DNA from: Robiginitomaculum sp.
GTDB taxonomy: Bacteria; Pseudomonadota; Alphaproteobacteria; Caulobacterales; Maricaulaceae
Assembly: GCA_026993275.1 (NCBI GenBank)
Contig: JALWUB010000255.1
Location: forward strand, 1-5,814
Reading direction: 5' to 3'
DNA length: 5,814 nucleotides
Below are positions 1 to 4,313 of the stretch, piece by piece; positions within the stretch are counted from its first letter, which is position 1; every line of letters starts with the position of its first letter. The notes under the pieces were generated by a model. The model made no database searches, was not told where the DNA came from, and saw only the letters and a list, made by a program, of their open reading frames with translations. The position numbers were made by a program, and so were the translations under genes.

Positions 1-622
1 TGATGGCGCCGGCCATGCGCTTTGCCGTGGTCAGGTCGGGATTGCGCAGGGACAGGCGCACAGTGTTGCGCCCGGCCAGGTCAAAGCCGGTTTCGCGCTC
101 GACAATGGCGCCATTGGAAATGCGCCCCGCCGTCGGCACGCCCTGGGAAATCTCTGCTGCCGCGCCGCCCGCGCTGAACCCGCCAATGGCCACCTGGCCC
201 TGGGCAACGGCATAGACCTCGCCATCGGCGCCCATCAGCGGCGTGACCAGCAATTGCCCGCCCTGCAGGCTGTCGGCATCGCCCATGGCGGAAACCGACA
301 CGTCAATGCGGGACCCGGGCGTGGCAAAGCCGGGCAGATTGGCCGTGACCATGACCGCGGCGATGTTGTCGGTGCGCAGATTGGCGCCGCGGGTGTTGAC
401 GCCCAGGCGCTCCAGCATGGATTCAAGGCTTTGCTTGGTGAAGGGCGAATTGCGCAAGGAATCCCCTGTGCCATCAAGCCCGACCACGAGCCCATAGCCG
501 ACAAGCTGGTTTTCGCGCACGCCCTCAATATCGGCGATATCCTTGATTCGCGATCCGGCCTGCGCCGCACCCGCGCACACGGCCAGCGCAAAAACCACCA
601 GGGCAAATCTGCATCCACGCAT
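1..622 (-). CDS. flgI: Flagellar P-ring protein FlgI (5' part; gene continues past the left edge)
   Basis: FlgI forms the P ring around the flagellar rod in the peptidoglycan layer; it is exported to the periplasm by the Sec route. The first 207 codons are present, against about 370 in the usual protein. Residues 1-22 are a Sec signal peptide (MRGC..., hydrophobic core, then AQA before the likely cleavage at Gly23). The mature protein opens with SRIKDIADIEGVRENQLVGY and goes on through LVVGLDGTGDSL, SPFTKQSLESMLERLGV and NLPGFATPGSRIDVSVSAMGDA, the standard FlgI N-terminal signature. The ATG at 622 is preferred because the signal peptide begins there; a GTG one codon upstream is possible. It is divergent from fliX, the arrangement known from Caulobacter. 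A sigma-54 promoter lies about 40 bp upstream. No frameshift is visible in the part seen. Confidence 0.96.
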   Translation of the reverse strand, partial: MRGCRFALVVFALAVCAGAAQAGSRIKDIADIEGVRENQLVGYGLVVGLDGTGDSLRNSPFTKQSLESMLERLGVNTRGANLRTDNIAAVMVTANLPGFATPGSRIDVSVSAMGDADSLQGGQLLVTPLMGADGEVYAVAQGQVAIGGFSAGGAAAEISQGVPTAGRISNGAIVERETGFDLAGRNTVRLSLRNPDLTTAKRMAGAI

Positions 623-660
623 CACCTGAACATCCCCATGACATGACGTGCCCCCTCCCA

Positions 661-676
661 TGCGAAAGCCGTGCCA
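661..676 (-). promoter_or_regulatory. Sigma-54 (-24/-12) promoter of flgI
   Basis: Read on the minus strand, the site is TGGCACGGCTTTCGCA, close to the RpoN consensus TGGCAC-N5-TTGC, with the obligatory GG and GC exactly 10 nt apart. Transcription would start near position 650, leaving a leader of about 28 nt before the flgI ATG at 622. Late hook/basal-body genes of Caulobacter-type bacteria are typically RpoN-dependent, which fits. The motif and spacing are seen directly; use in vivo is inferred. Confidence 0.82.
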
Positions 677-713
677 GTTCCACACGCCAGGCCGGGTATT
701 TATTACCATGACA

Positions 714-726
714 AATCAACAAGATA
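714..726. promoter_or_regulatory. Possible IHF site between the flgI promoter and its enhancer-like region
   Basis: AATCAACAAGATA matches the IHF consensus WATCAA-N4-TTR at all but one defined position. It lies in a short AT-rich patch (about 696-726) about 40 bp upstream of the -24 element, where DNA bending by IHF is expected at RpoN promoters activated from a distant enhancer. A small palindrome, GGTA-TTTAT-TACC at 695-707, is next to it. The consensus is short, so a chance match is possible. Confidence 0.35.
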
Positions 727-760
727 GTGAAGCGCCTGAGCGGCGGGCCGGCGGCAGAAT

Positions 761-787
761 CCGGCATCGGCAAAAATGCACCGGCAA
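761..787. promoter_or_regulatory. FlbD (ftr-like) enhancer candidate for flgI
   Basis: This GC-rich patch contains CCGGCATCGGCAAAAATGC followed by CCGGCAAG, resembling the CGGCAA-rich ftr elements bound by the RpoN activator FlbD in Caulobacter (comparison from memory). It begins about 85 bp upstream of the -24 box, a usual enhancer distance. FliX, encoded on the other side of this region, is the known partner of FlbD, which makes the assignment more plausible. The exact half-sites cannot be fixed by eye. Confidence 0.35.
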
Positions 788-835
788 GTCTGTCCGGGGG
801 GCCAGGCTCAGGCCCCATTAATTTCATGCAATTCT

Positions 836-934
836 GTTTGACAGGAAAGGGCAAGATGCCAGCAAAGGCGACGAAGGACAGGCAAGCCCTATTCGAGGAG
901 CGTTTGCGCCGCAGATTGGGCTTTCCTGTCAAAC
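836..934. repeat. Inner 14-bp perfect inverted repeat (836-849 and 921-934)
   Basis: GTTTGACAGGAAAG at 836-849 is matched by its exact reverse complement at 921-934, separated by 71 bp. Similarity continues weakly inwards for about ten more bases. The pair lies wholly inside the larger inverted repeat 804-1071. Each arm includes TTGACA, the consensus -35 hexamer, though no good -10 box follows at 17 bp on either strand. The left arm also holds the only strong Shine-Dalgarno-like sequence (AGGAAAGG) in this intergenic region. Confidence 0.7.
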
Positions 935-1056
935 CCATACGGGCGCGGCGGATTTGTGCCCTGAATGCGTCGGAATGGTTTGAAAATGCACCACATTTCC
1001 TGCACCATCCCTCCTGTTCAGAACAAAAATCCGTTCGCGCAGAATGGATGAATTAA
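856..1056 (+). CDS. Doubtful small ORF in the flgI-fliX intergenic region (66 aa)
   Basis: An ATG at 856 is preceded by AGGAAAGG at 5 nt spacing, an attractive ribosome binding site, and opens 66 codons beginning MPAKATKDRQALFEERLRRR. The predicted product is basic, with no recognised domain, signal peptide or membrane segment. Third-position GC is only about 56 percent and drops in the second half, unlike the clear genes here. The ORF lies almost wholly inside nested inverted repeats; its stop codon is in the right arm of the outer one. It may be a chance ORF; the best argument for it is the ribosome binding site. Confidence 0.18.
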   Translation: MPAKATKDRQALFEERLRRRLGFPVKPIRARRICALNASEWFENAPHFLHHPSCSEQKSVRAEWMN

Positions 1057-1075
1057 TTGGGGCCTGAGCCTATGC

Positions 1076-1091
1076 TTAATGACCTATTAAC
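1076..1091 (+). promoter_or_regulatory. CtrA box upstream of fliX
   Basis: TTAA-TGACCTA-TTAAC is a perfect full CtrA site (TTAA-N7-TTAA, with the favoured final C). It ends 42 bp before the fliX ATG. CtrA activates early flagellar promoters from a box overlapping the -35 region, which would put transcription start around 1115-1122, just ahead of the gene. A GAATC site (CcrM-type GANTC) at 1138-1142 lies right behind the start codon. The motif is seen; the cell-cycle role is inferred from Caulobacter. Confidence 0.78.
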
Positions 1092-1133
1092 ACAGGCGCG
1101 GCCACACTGGGCAAAGAACACAGGCGAGCCAGC

Positions 1134-1559
1134 ATGAGAATCAATGCCACAGGGCGCGCCCGCTCCAGCGGCCGCATCACCTCCAAGAAAAGCGCTTCGA
1201 GCAGCAGCGCCTTTGCGCTGCAAGAGCACGGCCCGGCGCAAGCGGCCAAAAAGCCTGTGGCGGTCTCCGCGGCCAGCCCGCTGGCTTCGGTGGATTCGCT
1301 GATCGCCCTGCAGGAAGGCGAAGACTTTCGCCGCGCCCGCAAGATGGCCGCCAAACGGGCGGGCGATCTGCTTGATGCGCTGGCGCAAATGCGCCTTGGG
1401 CTTCTCGAAGGCGGTGTGCCGCTCAGCGCTCTGCAAAGACTCTCCGCAGCCTTGCAGCAAAGCCGCGCGCAAACCGGCGATCTGCGCATGGAAAGCGTGC
1501 TCGACGAAATCGAAGTGCGCGCCGCCGTTGAAAAGGCGAAGTTCGAAACCCCGGACTGA
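1134..1559 (+). CDS. fliX: Flagellar assembly regulator FliX
   Basis: FliX is a small cytoplasmic regulator that, in Caulobacter, binds the RpoN activator FlbD and couples completion of early flagellar structures to late gene transcription. The 141-residue length matches the family (about 140). The N-terminal third (residues 1-45) is low-complexity, rich in Ser, Ala, Arg and Lys, as usual. The conserved part starts at VDSLIALQEGEDF (about residue 53), then KRAGDLLDALAQMRLGLLEG and ends with SVLDEIEVRAAVEKAKFE, the family hallmark. The start at 1134 gives the typical MRI... opening; the ribosome binding site (GGCGAG) is modest. It is divergent from flgI, as in Caulobacter, with a CtrA box upstream. 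The next gene is convergent, so fliX is probably transcribed alone. Confidence 0.93.
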   Translation: MRINATGRARSSGRITSKKSASSSSAFALQEHGPAQAAKKPVAVSAASPLASVDSLIALQEGEDFRRARKMAAKRAGDLLDALAQMRLGLLEGGVPLSALQRLSAALQQSRAQTGDLRMESVLDEIEVRAAVEKAKFETPD

Positions 1560-1587
1560 CCGGCAAAATGTCCGTCAAAGGCGCCGC

Positions 1588-1604
1588 AGGGTTTCCAACA
1601 CCCT
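1588..1604. terminator. Weak hairpin between convergent fliX and acyltransferase genes
   Basis: AGGGT (1588-1592) and ACCCT (1600-1604) can form a 5-bp stem with a 7-nt loop in the 48-bp gap between the two stop codons. No T-tract follows on either strand, so this is a poor intrinsic terminator and is listed mainly because nothing else in the gap could end either transcript. Confidence 0.22.
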
Positions 1605-1607
1605 CGT

Positions 1608-2432
1608 TCAGGATTGCGCTTGAGCCAGATCGCGGGTGACGATGCGGCGCACCAGGGCATTGGCCGCTGCCGCGCCCCTGGGCAGGCTGTCCGGCGAAAG
1701 CGGCGCGCCAAAGCGCAGGGCAAAGCGGTGTCCGGCCTTGTTCAGGAGCTCGTGAAACAGGGTGATGTCGCGCAGTTCGCGATTGAGCAGGCAAAAGAGA
1801 TAATAGAGCGCCGAATTGCCCGCGCGGATGTGCAGCGGCACGATGGGCGCGGCAAACTTGCGCGCCAGCGAGACCGCCGAGGGCTCCCACGGGCGCTCCT
1901 GCAGGCCGGACCAGGTCAAGGCCGCCAGCTTGCCTGCCGGGAACATGATGATGCAGCGCTCGTCCTGCAGGGCCTGCCGGACCCCGGCCAGGGTGGCGCG
2001 CGCCGTGGCACGGGAGCGCTTTTCCTGCACCCATTCCACCGGAATGATGACATCGTCTGCCGCCGGGATCACCCGCAGGGCATCGGCATTGGCCAGAAAC
2101 ATCAGGTCCGGGCGGCGGGATTTCAGGGCATCAAAGACGGCTATGCCGTCGGCCAGCCCGGTCGGGTGATCGGCGATTACCACCACGCGGCCGCGTGCGG
2201 GCACCTGCGCAAGACCCGCGATCTCCAGCTTCAGCTTCAGCAGGCCGGACACATGCGCAAATGCGGCAAAGCCGCTGCACCGGGCCACGTCATCGGCCAT
2301 GGCGCGGGCCTTTTCATAGCCCAGCGCCCGATAGAGCGCGGGGCGCAGCAATGGCCACAGCCAAGCCTTGGCGCGCAAATGCTCACAGCGCTCCTCGATC
2401 AGGTCATCGACAATGTGGCCTGGAGCATCCAT
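1608..2432 (-). CDS. Lysophospholipid acyltransferase family protein (PlsC-like)
   Basis: A 274-residue member of the glycerolipid/lysophospholipid acyltransferase superfamily, expected to move a fatty acyl chain to a lysolipid or related acceptor at the cytoplasmic membrane. The motif-I region reads ADHPTGLADG, with catalytic His89 and Asp95; the five-residue gap and following Gly match the HP-x-G-xx-DG variant of hemolysin-like acyltransferases rather than strict HX4D. FPAGKL (164-169) is motif III, and APIVPLHI (195-202) motif IV. ANADALRVIP...VIIPVEW (114-134) and ELRDITLFHELLNKAGHRF (about 218-237) are typical of the alphaproteobacterial homologues. The Asp before the catalytic His replaces the more usual Asn. 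No clear transmembrane anchor is seen. The start at 2432 has only a poor Shine-Dalgarno. The acceptor lipid cannot be told; a role in ornithine-lipid or phosphatidic acid synthesis is possible but not shown. Confidence 0.87.
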   Translation of the reverse strand: MDAPGHIVDDLIEERCEHLRAKAWLWPLLRPALYRALGYEKARAMADDVARCSGFAAFAHVSGLLKLKLEIAGLAQVPARGRVVVIADHPTGLADGIAVFDALKSRRPDLMFLANADALRVIPAADDVIIPVEWVQEKRSRATARATLAGVRQALQDERCIIMFPAGKLAALTWSGLQERPWEPSAVSLARKFAAPIVPLHIRAGNSALYYLFCLLNRELRDITLFHELLNKAGHRFALRFGAPLSPDSLPRGAAAANALVRRIVTRDLAQAQS

Positions 2433-2520
2433 GGGTTCAGTGTCAGGATTTTGCCCATTGGTGCAAGAGGCGCAAAAGCCGCTGGCCCGGGGCCGACGGC
2501 TCTGCTAAAGAGCAATTGGC

Positions 2521-2597
2521 GTCCCCGTAGCTCAGCAGGATAGAGCACCAGATTCCTAATCTGGGGGCCACAGGTTCGAATCCTGTCGGGGACACCA
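2521..2597 (+). tRNA. tRNA-Arg (anticodon CCT)
   Basis: A complete cloverleaf can be drawn. The acceptor stem GTCCCCG/CGGGGAC is perfect (7 bp), the D-arm is GCTC...GAGC, and the anticodon stem is CCAGA/TCTGG around loop TTCCTAA, giving anticodon CCT for AGG codons. The T-arm is ACAGG-TTCGAAT-CCTGT. The discriminator is A, and the 3' CCA is encoded at 2595-2597. It sits between the divergent acyltransferase and yjdM genes. No second copy of its 3' end and no integrase is present in the window, so there is no sign of an inserted island here. Confidence 0.97.
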
Positions 2598-2665
2598 TGA
2601 CGCTTCGCTGCTTGAGGACACTCTCGCCTGGCGGCTGACGGAGCGCAGGACTGACGGGATGAACC

Positions 2666-2998
2666 ATGTCTGATTTGCCTCCCTGCCCCCAATGCGGCTC
2701 CGTCTATGCCTATGAGGACGGGGCGCTGCTGGTCTGCCCTGAATGCGCGCATGAATGGGCGCCGGGCACTGCAGAAGAGAATACCCAGGTGGTCAGGGAC
2801 GCGCATGGCACTGTTCTGCATGACGGCGATACGGTGACGGTGATCAAGGACCTCAGGGTCAAGGGCGCCTCCGCCGTGGTCAAGGTCGGCACCAAGGTCA
2901 GGAACATCCGTCTGGTGGACGGCGATCATGACATTGACTGCAAGATTCCCGGCATTGGCGCCATGGGGCTGAAATCCGAATTCGTCAAAAAGGCCTGA
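2666..2998 (+). CDS. yjdM: YjdM/PhnA-type zinc-ribbon protein
   Basis: A 110-residue protein of the YjdM (formerly PhnA) family. The N-terminal zinc ribbon has Cys7-x2-Cys10 and Cys24-x2-Cys27 (CPQCG and CPEC). The C-terminal PhnA domain, about residues 42-110, contains [40 protein letters not shown] and [14 protein letters not shown], nearly identical to the family pattern, and the length is normal. The name PhnA is misleading: this family is not the phosphonoacetate hydrolase, and its biochemical role is not established. The ATG at 2666 has a weak GGGA upstream. It begins 68 bp after tRNA-Arg with no obvious promoter or terminator between. An 11-bp gap to the next gene suggests they are cotranscribed. 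Confidence 0.93.
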   Translation: MSDLPPCPQCGSVYAYEDGALLVCPECAHEWAPGTAEENTQVVRDAHGTVLHDGDTVTVIKDLRVKGASAVVKVGTKVRNIRLVDGDHDIDCKIPGIGAMGLKSEFVKKA

Positions 2999-3009
2999 CG
3001 AGGCAGGCA

Positions 3010-3822
3010 ATGGGCCGGAAGCTTGCGCCAGCATCATTGCACCGCCGCCTTGTTCTGGGCGGGCTTGCCGCCTGGGCCGCGCCGGTGCGCCTGCAGGCCC
3101 GGACGAAAGCGCCGGATGAACCCGCGCCGGGGCAGGTGGCGTATGTCTATAGCGGCCACAGCTTTACCCTGGAAGATGGCCGCCGGGTGCGGCTGGGCAG
3201 TATCGAGGCGCCGCGCCCGGCGCACTCGGGCGTGCGTGCCCAGCCACTGGCCGATGTGGCCAGGGCGGCGCTGGAGCGGCGCATTCTTGGCAAGACGGTG
3301 CAGTTCACCAATCCCGTGCCGGACCGGTTTTCGCGCATTCGCGCGCAGGCATTCGTCACCGGCGGGGCGGCGGACAAGCCGGTATGGGTGCAGGGCAATC
3401 TGATCGCGCGCGGCCTGGCGCGGGTGCGCACCTGGCGCGACGATCATGCCCTGGCAGCGCAATTGCTGGCGCTGGAAGCCCTGGCCCGGGCACACAAGCG
3501 CGGCCTGTGGGCACTGGCCTTTTACGCCGTGCGCACGCCGCAAAATGTTGCCGCCGCCATTGGCTCGTTCCAGATCGTGCAGGGGCGTGTGGTCGATGCG
3601 GTGCGCGTGCGCGGCCGTGTCTATCTGAACTTTGGTGCCGACTGGCGCAAGGATTTCACCATCAGCATCGGCCCCAGGGACACCCGGCGCTTTGCGCGCG
3701 CCGGAATTGTCCTTGAGAGGCTTTCCGGGGCGCTGGTGCGCGCCCGGGGGATGATCCGTGCACAAAACGGGCCAATCCTGTATCTGGACCATCCCCAGGC
3801 ACTGGAAGTGCTGCAAGGGTAG
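3010..3822 (+). CDS. Exported staphylococcal-nuclease-like (thermonuclease family) protein with altered active site
   Basis: A 270-residue protein with an N-terminal export signal: twin Arg12-Arg13, hydrophobic stretch 14-26, likely cleavage after LQA (residue 30), so Tat or Sec export is plausible. Residues about 41-170 have the SNase (OB) fold pattern: VYSGHSFTLEDGRRVRL, SIEAPR, DRFSR, WVQGNLIARGLARV, EALARAHKRGLW. By hand alignment Arg61 and Arg109 keep catalytic Arg35 and Arg87 of staphylococcal nuclease, but catalytic Glu43 is Arg69, calcium ligand Asp21 is His50, and Asp40 is Glu66. Nuclease activity is therefore doubtful. Residues about 185-270 form a second domain (GSFQIVQGRVVDA, VYLNFGADWRKDF, LDHPQALEVL) that I recall as the usual tail of alphaproteobacterial homologues. 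The ATG is preceded by GAGG. It is 11 bp behind yjdM. Confidence 0.86.
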   Translation: MGRKLAPASLHRRLVLGGLAAWAAPVRLQARTKAPDEPAPGQVAYVYSGHSFTLEDGRRVRLGSIEAPRPAHSGVRAQPLADVARAALERRILGKTVQFTNPVPDRFSRIRAQAFVTGGAADKPVWVQGNLIARGLARVRTWRDDHALAAQLLALEALARAHKRGLWALAFYAVRTPQNVAAAIGSFQIVQGRVVDAVRVRGRVYLNFGADWRKDFTISIGPRDTRRFARAGIVLERLSGALVRARGMIRAQNGPILYLDHPQALEVLQG

Positions 3823-3888
3823 GAACCAGCCGCACGGAACAGTGATGCAGATCAGAGCCGGAATGAACGACTTGGCGAGAATTCATAT

Positions 3889-3993
3889 CTAGAGTGCTTC
3901 ACGTTTTGATGGGATCAAAACCGCACTCTATCCTATTGTTTTGCCGCACTTCTTATCCGAAAACCGGTTCCCGCTTTTCGGGAAGTGCTCTAG
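3889..3993. repeat. Palindromic intergenic repeat element with two hairpins
   Basis: A 105-bp element bounded by CTAG at both ends. Its ends TAGAGTGCTTC (3890-3900) and GAAGTGCTCTA (3982-3992) are inverted with 9 of 11 matches. Inside are two hairpins. The first pairs TAGAGTGC (3890-3897) with GCACTCTA (3923-3930), and within it GTTTTGAT (3903-3910) with ATCAAAAC (3914-3921) around a GGG loop. The second pairs CCGAAAA (3957-3963) with TTTTCGG (3975-3981), then CGG with CCG around TTC. The CCGAAAACCGGTTCCC-type core is one I recall as a common intergenic repeat of Alphaproteobacteria. It lies between convergent genes. Confidence 0.8.
3890..3945 (+). terminator. Probable terminator for the yjdM-nuclease transcript, formed by the repeat
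   Basis: The first hairpin of the repeat (two 8-bp stems, loop GGG) is followed by TCCTATTGTTTTGCC, moderately T-rich, 68 bp after the stop codon of the nuclease-like gene. It could end that transcript. The second hairpin could do the same for the opposing flhA transcript. Neither has a long pure T-run, so efficiency is uncertain. Confidence 0.4.
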
Positions 3994-4313
3994 CGCCGGC
4001 CATAGGCCGCTCTGGTGCCGAACAGGATGCTGATGGCGGAAAAATATACCAGGGCGCGCAGCATCAGCGTTGCCCCGGAATAGCCGGACAGCCGCGTCCA
4101 GCTTGCGGCCATGGCCTCCCCCACTGGCGCGCCGGTGAGCAGGGCATAAATGCCCGGCAGGGTGAAATCGGCAACGACGGCCAGCACCACGGCGGCAACA
4201 ATCTGGCCGTAATGGCTCATGATCCCGGCACAGACCAGTGCTATGGCGCTGATCAGCAGCAGATCGGACGGGGTGAAACTGTTCTGAAGGCCTGTCAGCA
4301 TTGCGCTCTCCAT
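3990..4313 (-). CDS. Small membrane protein coupled to flhA, function unknown
   Basis: A 107-residue protein I do not recognise. Three hydrophobic segments are visible: about 17-33 (DLLLISAIALVCAGIM), 36-59 (GQIVAAVVLAVVADFTLPGI) and 80-99 (GATLMLRALVYFSAISILFG), with a short polar loop 61-79 and a basic C-terminus (TRAAYGRR). It is likely an inner-membrane protein. The ATG at 4313 shares its A with the flhA stop (TGATG), with GGGGCAGG just upstream as ribosome binding site; a TTG one codon earlier is less likely. Such coupling suggests a job linked to flhA or the export gate, but it does not resemble FliQ, FliP, FliR or FlhB. Its TAG stop codon lies in the end of the adjacent repeat element, so the original C-terminus may have been altered. 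Confidence 0.78.
   Translation of the reverse strand: MESAMLTGLQNSFTPSDLLLISAIALVCAGIMSHYGQIVAAVVLAVVADFTLPGIYALLTGAPVGEAMAASWTRLSGYSGATLMLRALVYFSAISILFGTRAAYGRR

Larger units (their letters stand above)
804..1071. repeat. Outer imperfect inverted repeat (arms 804-836 and 1040-1071)
   Basis: The left arm begins AGGCTCAGGCCCCA (804-817); its exact complement ends the right arm (1058-1071). Beyond these 14 bp the arms stay alignable through a TTAATT...CAT stretch to ATTCTG with a few one-base gaps, about 32 bp per arm. The span is 268 bp. No target-site duplication is visible on the two sides, and no transposase fits inside. It could be a MITE-like remnant, a structured RNA or DNA operator region, or chance. 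The right arm ends 4 bp before the fliX CtrA box. Confidence 0.6.

Noticed and set aside
525..938. Minus-strand ORF of 137 codons overlapping the start of flgI
   Set aside because: It overlaps the flgI signal peptide region in another frame and runs across the RpoN promoter; no domain or convincing start.
975..992. A plus-strand sigma-54 promoter for fliX (GG...GC near 977-989)
   Set aside because: The spacing between GG and GC is 9 nt, not 10, and the flanking bases do not fit; the CtrA box nearer the gene is the better explanation.
1134..1723. Minus-strand ORFs opposite fliX
   Set aside because: fliX on the plus strand matches its family from end to end, so these are shadows.
1614..2543. 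Long plus-strand ORF of 309 codons opposite the acyltransferase
   Set aside because: Shadow in high-GC DNA: the opposite strand has clear acyltransferase motifs, and the product here (rich in Gln, Arg and Gly) has no recognisable domain and runs into the tRNA.
2521..2597. tRNA-Arg as the attachment site of an integrated island
   Set aside because: No integrase, no duplicated 3' end of the tRNA in the window, and the genes on both sides look like ordinary chromosomal genes.
2399..3037. Minus-strand ORFs over the tRNA containing phrases such as PDRIRTCGPQIRNLVLYP and VSPTGFEPVAPRLGIW
   Set aside because: These are antisense translations of tRNA-Arg, a familiar source of spurious database proteins; the DNA is fully explained by the tRNA and the yjdM gene.
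3034..3816. Minus-strand ORF of 260 codons opposite the nuclease-like gene
   Set aside because: Shadow frame; the plus strand has a signal peptide, the SNase pattern and a sensible ribosome binding site, while the minus frame shows no family features.
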